Source: Clostridia bacterium (GTDB lineage Bacteria; Bacillota; Clostridia; UBA1381; UBA9506). Taken from it: a stretch of 38,116 bases of DNA. Shown piece by piece: positions 22,156-29,765 of this stretch. The stretch is taken from contig JAFYXI010000006.1 in the NCBI GenBank assembly GCA_017546245.1, forward strand, positions 1 through 38,116, written 5' to 3'. The translations under genes and the position numbers were made by a program. Position 1 is the stretch's first letter; every line of letters starts with the position of its first letter. The notes beneath the pieces were generated by a model, which was given only the letters and a program-made list of their open reading frames with translations, did no database searches and was not told where the DNA came from.

Positions 22156-23445
22156 ATGTTAGACATAAAATTTGTGAAAGAAAATCCCGAACTTGTAAAA
22201 GAAAACATTAAAAAGAAGTTTAAAGACAGTAAATTACCGTTAGTTGACGAGGCAATAAGCCTTTATGATGAAAAAAAAGCAGCAAACAGCCGAGCAGATG
22301 AGCTCAGAGCTAACAGAAATAAGCTCAGTAAGCAGATTGGTGCTTTAATGGGACAGGGCAAAAAGGAAGAGGCAGAAGATACTAAAAAGCTTGTAAATGC
22401 CCAGGCTGCCGAGCTTAAAGAGCTTGAAGTTAAAGAAAATGAGTTAGAGACAAAGCTTAAAGAAGTAATGATGAAAATTCCTAACATTGTAGACCCGTCT
22501 GTACCTGTTGGAAAATCTGACGAAGATAATGTAGAGGTAACTAAATACGGAGAACAGACAGTTCCTGACTTTGAAATTCCTTATCATACCGATATTATGG
22601 CACATTTTAACGGTATTGATAAAGAAGCTGCAGGCAGAGTTGCAGGCGAAGGTTTTTACTATTTAATGGGTGATATTGCAAGACTTCACAGTGCAGTAAC
22701 AGCTTACGCAAGAGACTTTATGATAGATAAAGGCTTTACCTATTGCATACCTCCGTTTATGATCAGAAGCCGCGTAGTTACCGGTGTTATGAGCTTTGAA
22801 GAAATGGATGCAATGATGTATAAAATAGAGGGCGAGGACCTTTATTTAATAGGTACAAGTGAGCATTCAATGATTGGTAAATTTATTGATACAATGACTC
22901 CTGAAGAAAATTTACCGATGACACTTACCAGTTATTCTCCGTGCTTCAGAAAAGAAAAAGGCGCTCATGGTATAGAAGAACGCGGAATTTACAGAATCCA
23001 TCAGTTTGAAAAGCAGGAAATGATAGTAATATGTAAGCCTGAAGAAAGTATGGAATGGTTTAATAAAATGTGGAATTACAGCGTTGAGCTCTTCCGTTCA
23101 ATGGATATTCCTGTCAGAACATTAGAGTGCTGTACCGGTGATTTGGCTGACTTAAAGGTAAAATCTTACGATATTGAGGCTTGGTCACCAAAACAGGGTA
23201 AATATTTTGAGGTTTGCTCTTGCTCAAATCTTGGAGATGCTCAGGCAAGAAGACTTGGTATTCGTGTTAAAGGTGAAGACGGAAACAAATATTTTGCTCA
23301 TACACTTAATAATACTGTTGTTGCGCCGCCAAGAATGCTTATTGCATTTTTAGAAAACAACTTAGAATTTGACGGTGAAAAATACCGTGTTCGCATTCCG
23401 GAAGCATTAAGACCATACATGGGCGGAAAAGAAATTATAGAGTAA
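22156..23445 (+). CDS. serS: Serine--tRNA ligase
   Basis: The 429-residue class II synthetase charges tRNA-Ser (and tRNA-Sec where present). It has the long N-terminal antiparallel coiled coil that grips the tRNA variable arm (about residues 30-105), motif 2 (YSPCFRKEKGAHG) and motif 3 (LRPYMGGKE at the end). Length is normal. RBS AAGGAG. It is co-transcribed with the DUF4446 gene; no T-box leader is visible, unlike many Firmicutes serS genes. Confidence 0.96.
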   Translation: MLDIKFVKENPELVKENIKKKFKDSKLPLVDEAISLYDEKKAANSRADELRANRNKLSKQIGALMGQGKKEEAEDTKKLVNAQAAELKELEVKENELETKLKEVMMKIPNIVDPSVPVGKSDEDNVEVTKYGEQTVPDFEIPYHTDIMAHFNGIDKEAAGRVAGEGFYYLMGDIARLHSAVTAYARDFMIDKGFTYCIPPFMIRSRVVTGVMSFEEMDAMMYKIEGEDLYLIGTSEHSMIGKFIDTMTPEENLPMTLTSYSPCFRKEKGAHGIEERGIYRIHQFEKQEMIVICKPEESMEWFNKMWNYSVELFRSMDIPVRTLECCTGDLADLKVKSYDIEAWSPKQGKYFEVCSCSNLGDAQARRLGIRVKGEDGNKYFAHTLNNTVVAPPRMLIAFLENNLEFDGEKYRVRIPEALRPYMGGKEIIE

Positions 23446-23453
23446 AATTTAAC

Positions 23454-23488
23454 AGGGATTTATCTTATACAAGATAAATCCCTCTTTT
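23454..23488 (+). terminator. Intrinsic terminator of serS
   Basis: AGGGATTTATCTT (23454-23466) pairs perfectly with AAGATAAATCCCT (23471-23483), loop ATAC, then CTTTT. Confidence 0.85.
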
Positions 23489-23502
23489 AAAAGGTGATAT
23501 AA

Positions 23503-24009
23503 ATGGAAAATATAAAAATAGTACCCGTAAATAAGCCTGAATTGATTGAAAAAACTGCAAACTTAGCAAAAAAAATATGGTTTGAACACTATATTTCAAT
23601 AATTAGCGAAGGTCAGATTGAATATATGGTAAATAAATTTCAATCAAAAAAGGCAATAAAAAATCAGATTGATAATGAAAATTATCAGTATTTTATATTA
23701 GAATATGATGGCGAAAGTGCCGGATATTTTGCAATGTGTGTAAAAGACAAAGCAATATTTTTAAGTAAACTCTACATAGATAAAGCCTATCGCCGCAAGG
23801 GTTTAGCGACAGCGGCAATCAGCTTTATGAGTCGTATAGCAAAACGTGATTCTTTAGATAAAATTTGGCTTACTGTTAATAAAAATAACAATGGCTCAAT
23901 TAAAGCATACGAAAAGCTCGGCTTTAAGACAGAAAAAACTCAGGTGGCAGATATAGGCGAAGGATATGTAATGGATGACTATATAATGGAAAAAATAATA
24001 GAAAAATAA
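23503..24009 (+). CDS. GNAT family N-acetyltransferase
   Basis: The 168-residue protein has the GNAT acetyl-CoA motif A (FLSKLYIDKAYRRKGLATAAISFM; the Q/R-x-x-G-x-G/A core is YRRKGLA) and motif B (KNNNGSIKAYEKLGFK). The substrate is not predictable. The layout with an early WFEHY segment resembles RimI/spermidine-type members. Its RBS AAGGTG overlaps the tail of the serS terminator, so expression depends on readthrough or on a promoter I cannot place. Confidence 0.88.
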   Translation: MENIKIVPVNKPELIEKTANLAKKIWFEHYISIISEGQIEYMVNKFQSKKAIKNQIDNENYQYFILEYDGESAGYFAMCVKDKAIFLSKLYIDKAYRRKGLATAAISFMSRIAKRDSLDKIWLTVNKNNNGSIKAYEKLGFKTEKTQVADIGEGYVMDDYIMEKIIEK

Positions 24010-24026
24010 ATCTTGCGTAAGATAAT

Positions 24027-24179
24027 AAGGGACTGTCTTAATAATCATTTTTTATAAATATTTATGCACAAAATATTGTAGGGAACGCATTAATGCGTTC
24101 CGCGGAATGGATAAATCCATTCCCTACAACCAAGCATTGCATAATTATTCGCTATGTATGATTATTGAGACAGCCTCTT
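24027..24179. mobile_element. MITE-like repeat, copy 2
   Basis: A 153-bp element between two convergent genes. It is nearly identical to copy 3 and has the same orientation of arms and core. The inverted ends match GGCTGTCTCAATAATCAT with a few changes at the left end (GGACTGTCTTAATAATCAT). The 54-bp palindromic core is at 24076-24129. There is no transposase. In this position it could serve as a bidirectional terminator. Confidence 0.88.
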
Positions 24180-24190
24180 TTAAATTTTTA

Positions 24191-24736
24191 TTATACTCTA
24201 TGTTCAATGTAACCCTCTGTTGCATTATCCTTATGAATTATCTTAGCAGGATTGCCAATAACAATGCTATGGTCAGGCACATCAAAATTAACAAAGCTAA
24301 GCGGAGCAATTAAAACATCATTACCTATCTTTACGTTGCCGACAATAACGGCATTTGTGCCAATCCAGCAGTTATCACCTATGGTTGGCGAACCTTTTCT
24401 TTTTCCTCTGTTTTCCTGACCGATGGTAACACCTGTTGCAATGTTTATGTTTTTACCCAAAACAGCATCAGGATTTATTACAACTCTGCCTAAATGCCCA
24501 ATATAAAAACCTTCGCCTATTTCAGTTTTGGATGGAATCTGAATCTGTGTTTTATAAGATAAAAGGCGAAGTTTTACATCGTAATAAAGCTTAAATAAAG
24601 GATTTTTACAAGCCTGCGCTTTTCTTAATAAGTATGTATATTTTATCTCTTTCGGACGAAAAATTCTGTATTTTAAGGTTTCACCCTTTTCGCCATAATA
24701 CCTGTATAAATCTTTTTTAAATATTTCATTTTTCAT
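24191..24736 (-). CDS. Serine O-acetyltransferase-like hexapeptide acyltransferase
   Basis: The 181-residue protein has a C-terminal left-handed beta-helix (about residues 75-165). Repeats include IGEGFYIGHLGRVVINPDAVLG, NINIATGVTIGQ, TIGDNCWIGTNAVIVG and IVIGNPAKII. The HLGRVVI and VTIGQ motifs recall CysE and the short polysaccharide-type acetyltransferases. The protein is shorter than CysE and has a different N-terminus, so a surface-glycan O-acetyltransferase is at least as likely. It lies just outside the candidate att site of the rlmD island. Confidence 0.75.
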   Translation of the reverse strand: MKNEIFKKDLYRYYGEKGETLKYRIFRPKEIKYTYLLRKAQACKNPLFKLYYDVKLRLLSYKTQIQIPSKTEIGEGFYIGHLGRVVINPDAVLGKNINIATGVTIGQENRGKRKGSPTIGDNCWIGTNAVIVGNVKIGNDVLIAPLSFVNFDVPDHSIVIGNPAKIIHKDNATEGYIEHRV

Positions 24737-24747
24737 AAATATTTATC

Positions 24748-24806
24748 CTTTCAAATGTTTTTACTTAGGATAACGACGCACTCCACATGGCTTGTGTGGT
24801 ATCTGC
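24748..24806 (-). pseudogene. Remnant resembling an rlmD 3' end (candidate attachment site side)
   Basis: On the minus strand this stretch reads TSHVECVVILSKNI then stop, with no start codon or gene before it. The intact rlmD ends HVECCVLLCR. The DNA GCACTCCACATG (24778-24789) is identical to 29787-29798 in rlmD. It looks like a displaced 3' end left when an element inserted, and marks the outer boundary of the island. It is short, so chance resemblance is possible. Confidence 0.45.
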
Positions 24807-24813
24807 GACAGTA

Positions 24814-25200
24814 TCACATGATTTGTAAGTTGTAATAAGTTAAAAAATTAATTAATTTTTGTTTGTTTCTATCGTACCATTGAGATGATAGAAAATATCT
24901 TTCTCCATTTATTGTTATGGGCGTAGCGTAATATCGATCTCGACCCAAATGGTCCTTTCTTTGTTCAGATACGTTTGCTCCATTTTGTACTTTTAACAAA
25001 ACGGCAAAATTTATATCAAAAATATTTTTACAATATTCATGTTATTGAAGCTTCTCAATTATGTATTCTGACAAAATATTTGATTCAAGGAAATTTTTAA
25101 AATCATTTTGAACTATGATTCCGACTTTCTTCTCTCTTAAAGAACTAATATATTTATCATTTTGCATACCACCGCATATTTTACACTTAAATACAGCCAT
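24814..25200 (-). pseudogene. Broken gene with N-terminal CxxC motif (in-frame stop)
   Basis: From the ATG at 25200 the frame reads MAVFKCKICGGMQNDKYISS up to TAA at 25044-25042 (52 residues). It then continues in the same frame as an open 76-codon stretch to 24814, ending in a conserved-looking tail (GRDRYYATPITINGERYFLS, then SQWYDRNKQKLINFL). A good AGGAG (25211-25215) overlaps the RhuM stop. The single stop splits what looks like one 128-codon gene. The CxxC could be half a zinc ribbon; the tail family is not identified. A 52-aa functional product cannot be excluded. Confidence 0.6.
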
Positions 25201-25212
25201 TTCTATATACTC

Positions 25213-26205
25213 CTAACTATTCTTGTCTACTTTTGTTTCAATGCTTTTAATAGCATCCAAATAATCTTTTTCAACTTCGCTTAATGTTTTTTGCTGATAT
25301 TTCTTATATTCTTCCGTTGCTTTGCTCATTGCCTGCGAATGTGAAACAGAACCAGCACCAATTAATAATTGTTCACCTGACATTGTGAGAATTTTGTCTA
25401 AATGCTCAGCCCAATCCTGCATAGTCATCAGTTGTTCGCGTTCAGCCTGTCTTTCTGCAAAGTCAAGATAACCCGAAACAATCTGCCCTAACGAACGTAA
25501 CTCTTTCTCATCAAGGTAATTTTTTGCTATTTTCGCATCTGACAGATGTGGTCTTGTTCCCTTGAAGTGCATCAACCCCATAAATTCTTTTTCACTATCT
25601 GCTCTGTTATATATAACTTCAGCAGCAGTTTGCCCATGTACAGCATAATGTATTTTATTCTGCACCTTTTTGAAAAACTCAATTGAAATCTCTGCATTAG
25701 GGTCGTAATCAACGCTTGTTGCATAAATATCAAGAACCTGTCTGTAAAAAACCTTTTCAGAAGCACGAATATCCCTGATTCTTTCTAATAATTCTTTCCA
25801 ATATCCGCCACCGCCAAGATTTTTAAGGCGTTCATCATCCATCGTAAAGCCTTTTCTGATATATTCATTAAGCCGCTTTGTAGCCCACTGTCTGAATTGC
25901 GTGCCGCGTAAAGATTTCACTCTGTATCCTACAGAAATGATTACATCCAAATTGTAATAATCCAGATTTCTCTCAACCTCTCTGTCGCCTTCCATTTGAA
26001 CTGTTGCAAATTTTGCAACAGTTGCTTCAGGCAACAACTCCTTATCTGCATATACGTTTTTTATGTGTCTGGAAATAGTAGATTTATCTCTTTCAAAAAG
26101 GTCTGCCATTTGGTCGATAGTAAGCCAAACAGATTCATTATAAAATCTAACATCTACCTTAATTTGTTCATCTTCTGTTTTGAAAATTATAATATTATTC
26201 TCCAT
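25213..26205 (-). CDS. RhuM family protein
   Basis: The 330-residue protein matches the Virulence_RhuM family: DVRFYNESVWLTIDQMADLFERDKSTISRHI (a winged-helix-like N-terminus), then YYNLDVIISVGYRVKSLRGTQFRQWATKRLNEYI, and the C-terminal FKGTRPHLSDAKIAKNYLDEKEL. RhuM proteins are widespread on mobile elements and phages, and biochemical function is unknown; the N-terminus suggests DNA binding. An RHH gene lies 6 bp upstream and the two probably form an operon. This family supports the accessory nature of the island. Confidence 0.9.
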   Translation of the reverse strand: MENNIIIFKTEDEQIKVDVRFYNESVWLTIDQMADLFERDKSTISRHIKNVYADKELLPEATVAKFATVQMEGDREVERNLDYYNLDVIISVGYRVKSLRGTQFRQWATKRLNEYIRKGFTMDDERLKNLGGGGYWKELLERIRDIRASEKVFYRQVLDIYATSVDYDPNAEISIEFFKKVQNKIHYAVHGQTAAEVIYNRADSEKEFMGLMHFKGTRPHLSDAKIAKNYLDEKELRSLGQIVSGYLDFAERQAEREQLMTMQDWAEHLDKILTMSGEQLLIGAGSVSHSQAMSKATEEYKKYQQKTLSEVEKDYLDAIKSIETKVDKNS

Positions 26206-26211
26206 TTCAAG

Positions 26212-26400
26212 CTACCTCTCAATCTCGATATTATCAACAGAAAATTCCAAGCACATCTGAATTACTTCATTTTTTGTTCTTCTCGTTGCATTACATATCT
26301 CGTCAAGCTTTTTAATTAAATCAAGAGGTAATCTCGCGGATACAACCGCAGTTTCACCCGTATATTTCTTTGAAGATATAATAAGTTTTCTTTCAGCCAA
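26212..26400 (-). CDS. Ribbon-helix-helix (CopG-like) DNA-binding protein
   Basis: The small protein (62 residues from the preferred TTG at 26400) has a beta-strand AVVSARLPLDLIKKLDEICN, then a second helix with RRTKNEVIQMCLEFSV, the RHH/MetJ-Arc fold. The TTG start is chosen because GAGGTG sits 6 bases upstream; an in-frame GTG at 26409 overlaps that site and is less likely. It probably autoregulates its own promoter. Paired with the RhuM gene it resembles a regulator-effector or antitoxin-like couple, but this is not proven. Confidence 0.8.
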   Translation of the reverse strand: MAERKLIISSKKYTGETAVVSARLPLDLIKKLDEICNATRRTKNEVIQMCLEFSVDNIEIER

Positions 26401-26449
26401 TGCAAACACCTCATTTAATCAAACATGAAAATCAAATTATACACATTAT

Positions 26450-26478
26450 ATTGTATTACAAAAGTTTACAAAAGTCAA
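26450..26478 (-). promoter_or_regulatory. Promoter of the RHH-RhuM unit
   Basis: On the minus strand TTGACT (26478-26473), 17-bp spacer, TACAAT (26455-26450), followed by further TATAAT-like sequence. It lies about 50 bp upstream of the RHH start. Confidence 0.7.
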
Positions 26479-26565
26479 CAATATTGGCAAAAAAGATATT
26501 TGTAAAATCATTAAATTTCTATAATAAATAGATTTTATCTTTATCATTATATAACCAAATAAAGA

Positions 26566-26600
26566 GAAAGAGCGTGTTTCGACACGAAACATGCTCTTTC
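26566..26600 (-). terminator. Long hairpin closing the beta-CASP operon
   Basis: A 15-bp stem (26566-26580/26586-26600, one G-U pair) with a 5-nt loop follows the stop of the acidic-protein gene by about 40 bp on the minus strand. Its arms read GAAAGAGC... and ...GCTCTTTC, and it is followed by T-rich TCTTTATTT. Confidence 0.75.
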
Positions 26601-26641
26601 TGGAGTAATATGTTGATAAGTATAAGAAAAATCCTAATATC

Positions 26642-27214
26642 TTATTTATAACCTAAATATTCATCTACCGCATCTTTTGCTACATCATATTTTAGTTCTA
26701 CAATGCGTTTTAAGACTGCATTTAGTGTATTTATGTCTGCAGGATGAAGTTTCCTGCCAAGTTCTAAGATTTCATTATGCAACTGATCTAACTTGCAAAT
26801 TTTTTCTGTATCAACATAAATATCTTCTTCTACATCTGCACAGGCTGACTGATAACCCTGCTTAAAACCCGCGTCAAACCCCTCTTCGTACGCATCATCT
26901 TCAAAATCATCATCTTCTGCATCCCAATCACAACACAAACCTCTATTGCTTTCCTTTGAAAAATATGTAACAGGTATAGAGCTGTCTTCAAAAATATCCG
27001 ATTTCCACATTTCATAGAATATTTTTGCACCCTGACAAATTCCAGCAAAGTAGTCATCGCTGTCAGTAGGTTTTCTCTCTATCTCGAAAGGAAACCTATC
27101 TCCGAAAGGCTTATTATCAAATTTCTCAAAACGTCTTCTTTTTTCAAGATACTTTGAAAAATCATCATTCGACAAAACCATCTTTTTCTTTGTATTTGCT
27201 AAACCATTCGGCAT
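26642..27214 (-). CDS. Unknown acidic protein in the island operon (up to 190 aa)
   Basis: I do not recognise this family. The centre is strikingly acidic (CDWDAEDDDFEDDAYEEGFDA, about residues 95-115) and is followed by GFKQGYQSACADVEED, a pattern seen in helical, repeat-like regions. The C-terminus is helical (KLDQLHNEILELGRKLHPAD). There is no TM segment. The start is uncertain: the ATG at 27214 overlaps the beta-CASP gene by 50 bp, while an in-frame ATG at 27181 (MVLSNDDF) overlaps by only 17 bp. Either way it is translationally linked to the beta-CASP gene. Confidence 0.65.
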   Translation of the reverse strand: MPNGLANTKKKMVLSNDDFSKYLEKRRRFEKFDNKPFGDRFPFEIERKPTDSDDYFAGICQGAKIFYEMWKSDIFEDSSIPVTYFSKESNRGLCCDWDAEDDDFEDDAYEEGFDAGFKQGYQSACADVEEDIYVDTEKICKLDQLHNEILELGRKLHPADINTLNAVLKRIVELKYDVAKDAVDEYLGYK

Positions 27215-28331
27215 TTTCCGTATGAACAGGGATAATCCTTTTTGGTTTTACATCTTTTATAAGTTTATCTATTGTATTGCTGTCAGCATGACCACTTGTA
27301 TGTAGAATATGAACTTTCACGCCTTTGCTTTCCATAAACTCAATAAACTCTTTTGTTTGTGGTTTTTCTAAATAGCCCTTCCACATACCATAAAACAATA
27401 CGCCGTTTTCGAATGATACCAATTCATTCAACTTTAATAAATAGTTCTTCATTGAACTTCTGACACTCATAATAAATGGTGTTTTTGAGATTTCATTTTT
27501 ACCAATTTTAATATCAGAATACTTTTTTAGCTTTTCGTATTGTTTATCTCCGCCTGTCATAAATACCCTCGTATTCTCTGTTGTCATACCTATTGATGTT
27601 GTAATATCAGCAGTATAAATATCCTGCATAAATACTCTGTTCGTCCTTTTGGCTATATTCTTTGCGGTTATAACCCTGTCAATATTCATTGCAGACATCA
27701 TTATAAACGCTGGGCCTTTATGCTTATTCAAATATTCAACCGCAATTTTTTCTAATGTTTCTTCTTTTATATTTTCAATAGAATTCTCACGAGAAAGTGT
27801 AGTTCCCTCTATTATTAAATTATCTACACAAGGAACTTTCTCTAATAATTTGTCAAAGTCCATTCTGCCATTTGCTCTAAAATCTCCTGTATATAGTGTT
27901 TTTTCGTTATCATATTCAATTAAAAGCATGTACGAATCAAATGCAGAATGGTCACAAAGAATAGGAGTAATTGTTATATCTTTGACTTGAATTGAAACAC
28001 CATCTTCAATAAGAATAGGGTTAAAGTTAAACTCAATATCCCTATAATCATAGGCTGATTTCATTACCTTATATGCCTTGTTACCCATATAAACAGGTAT
28101 GTGAGGAAGTAAATAATCTACCAGTCCTATGTGGTCTGAATGATAATGAGAAATAAAAACAGCATCACAATCTTTTTTGCCACAAAACAAACCTTCAATT
28201 TGCGGGACTTCAAGTTCCTTATCCTCATCTAATTCAATGCCAATATCTAAAAATATTCTTGCCTTTTCTGTTGATATTTCAATTATTGAGCCACCTATTT
28301 GGTTTTGGCCTCTATGTATTTTAATTTTCAT
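27165..28331 (-). CDS. Beta-CASP metallo-beta-lactamase fold hydrolase (putative nuclease)
   Basis: The 388-residue protein contains HYHSDH (62-67), DH at 127-128 and GDFR (149-152), which are MBL metal motifs. It has beta-CASP features: IIEGTTL (173-179), SGHAD (346-350) and PVHTE (368-372). This set belongs to nucleic-acid-processing MBL enzymes such as RNase J and CPSF73-like proteins. It is shorter than RNase J (about 550 aa) and lacks its C-terminal domain, so it is unlikely to be the housekeeping enzyme. Its start overlaps the preceding gene by 4 bp (ATGA). Probable island effector nuclease or phosphodiesterase. Confidence 0.85.
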   Translation of the reverse strand: MKIKIHRGQNQIGGSIIEISTEKARIFLDIGIELDEDKELEVPQIEGLFCGKKDCDAVFISHYHSDHIGLVDYLLPHIPVYMGNKAYKVMKSAYDYRDIEFNFNPILIEDGVSIQVKDITITPILCDHSAFDSYMLLIEYDNEKTLYTGDFRANGRMDFDKLLEKVPCVDNLIIEGTTLSRENSIENIKEETLEKIAVEYLNKHKGPAFIMMSAMNIDRVITAKNIAKRTNRVFMQDIYTADITTSIGMTTENTRVFMTGGDKQYEKLKKYSDIKIGKNEISKTPFIMSVRSSMKNYLLKLNELVSFENGVLFYGMWKGYLEKPQTKEFIEFMESKGVKVHILHTSGHADSNTIDKLIKDVKPKRIIPVHTENAEWFSKYKEKDGFVE

Positions 28332-29047
28332 ATATTAACACCAGCATCACCAAGCACCAAATAACTATTGTATATCTTTTTAATTAACCCTACAAACATA
28401 TCAATATCGTCCTTGGTGGTTAAAGGTTTCTTGAACTCAATTTCAATTTCTTTCTTTGCCTTATTATACTGACAAATTAGTGTTGTTTCTTCAGTTTCTC
28501 TGATAATTAAAGACTTAATCTTTTCTCCTATAATAGCATAAGCATCAACTTCGTTTTCAGGTTTATTATGACCAAAGAAGGTACCTTGATTTAAGTGAAA
28601 AGATATTTTAACGCCTTCAGTACCATAAACACTTTCATCTACAGGAGGTATTCTCATAAACCAACCTGCACGAAGAGTTGTCTTTTCGCCAAAATAAGCA
28701 TTAAAATCAGTTTCCATATATAACTCATAATAGTTCTGATTTCCTTCTTCTGTATCTTTTGCTTTTAACATTCTGCCATTATCTGCAACAAAAGAACTTA
28801 ATATTGTCTTTAATTCATCCGCAAATGAAAAAGGCTCTTCTTTTTTAGGTCTTAATGCTTTAATCGCAACGATAAGCATTACAACAGTTATCAAAGTACT
28901 TGCTATATCTTTAACTCCACCCGCAACCGCATCACAAGAAAAATCACCCAAACACATTTCAACTATAATTGCTGCGATAGCAATAACTCCAAATAAACCA
29001 CCTATAATTTTTTCAATAGCATCGTCATCGTTAAAAAAGTTTCTCAT
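28328..29047 (-). CDS. Two-TM membrane protein of unknown function
   Basis: From the ATG at 29047 (GGAGG nine bases upstream) the protein has 239 residues. Two hydrophobic helices (about residues 14-33 and 45-64) are followed by a soluble domain of about 170 residues with strands such as YYELYMETDF, TTLRAGWFMRIPPV and VKISFHLNQGTFFGH. No known motif stands out. An N-terminal two-TM anchor attached to a soluble sensor or binding domain is common in membrane-associated defence proteins, but that reading is inference. The gene overlaps the beta-CASP gene by 4 bp and lies 4 bp after the PD-(D/E)XK-like gene. Confidence 0.7.
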   Translation of the reverse strand: MRNFFNDDDAIEKIIGGLFGVIAIAAIIVEMCLGDFSCDAVAGGVKDIASTLITVVMLIVAIKALRPKKEEPFSFADELKTILSSFVADNGRMLKAKDTEEGNQNYYELYMETDFNAYFGEKTTLRAGWFMRIPPVDESVYGTEGVKISFHLNQGTFFGHNKPENEVDAYAIIGEKIKSLIIRETEETTLICQYNKAKKEIEIEFKKPLTTKDDIDMFVGLIKKIYNSYLVLGDAGVNI

Positions 29048-29051
29048 AATA

Positions 29052-29744
29052 TTAATCCTCCACATAATACAGATTATCTTGTTCTTTAATGTAATAAGGT
29101 TTAATTTCAAGCATTTCCATAAGTTTATATAAATGTGGTCTTTTCTCTAACATTTCCTGATACTGCTTGCCATATTTGAAAACGAATGGACAAGCAACTA
29201 CTTTTGTGTTAGCAGGTAATTCAAAATTATCAAGCAATTTAGCAGTATCTACTGTTTTTAGATATGTATATCCTTCAAGAACACATCTCAACATAGTTTC
29301 ATCACTAAAAGGCTTTTTAAGTTCCAAAACCCTTAAACAGTTACCGTCATAAGAGAGTAAATCTATCTTGCCTGCAATATCAGTTCGTTTATTCTTTAGT
29401 GGTGTTTGGTAATCAATAATATTTCCTATCAAATTATAAGGAGTACCATCTTTTGATTGATTAAACATTTCCATTGCAATTTTTTCTTCCTCACGAGGAG
29501 TTGTTTCATCATACTCTCCTGTATGTGTAAGCGTTTTATATGAACTTTCTCGCGTAATTTTTGGAATGCCATTGATATATTCATCCAAATTATCAATTAA
29601 AAACTCCGCAATAACTTCTGTATAGTATTCATTAGTATCTGTTGTTTTTCCACCATAATTGATAAATGGTTGCTGATAAAATATCTTGACATTTTTTAAT
29701 GCTTGTGTACATTTGTTAATAATATCTTGTCTAGTATATTGCAT
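29052..29744 (-). CDS. PD-(D/E)XK-like nuclease-fold protein
   Basis: The 230-residue product has a candidate PD-(D/E)XK active site: IDLLSYDGNCLRVLELKKP gives D128 and E141-x-K143 with a strand-turn-strand between. A preceding acidic helix (EEEKIAME, residues 85-92) supplies a possible first glutamate. This arrangement is typical of restriction-like endonucleases and related defence proteins. It has RBS AAAGGAGG but begins only 21 bp after the rlmD stop, so it has no room for its own promoter there. It is first in the four-gene island operon. The fold call rests on motif reading only. Confidence 0.65.
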   Translation of the reverse strand: MQYTRQDIINKCTQALKNVKIFYQQPFINYGGKTTDTNEYYTEVIAEFLIDNLDEYINGIPKITRESSYKTLTHTGEYDETTPREEEKIAMEMFNQSKDGTPYNLIGNIIDYQTPLKNKRTDIAGKIDLLSYDGNCLRVLELKKPFSDETMLRCVLEGYTYLKTVDTAKLLDNFELPANTKVVACPFVFKYGKQYQEMLEKRPHLYKLMEMLEIKPYYIKEQDNLYYVED

Positions 29745-29765
29745 TTTAACTATCCTCCTTTATCA

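Noticed and set aside
22100-22160. T-box leader upstream of serS
   Set aside because: serS follows the DUF4446 gene by 12 bp with only a ribosome binding site between; no specifier stem or T-box sequence.
24107-24313. Short ORFs starting in the MITE core (also at 31308-31538)
   Set aside because: Both begin with the same residues because they start in copies of the repeat and then run antisense into real genes; no ribosome binding sites.
29048-29110. N-terminal extension of the two-TM island protein
   Set aside because: It overlaps the upstream gene, lacks a ribosome binding site, and the ATG at 29047 has GGAGG at the right distance.
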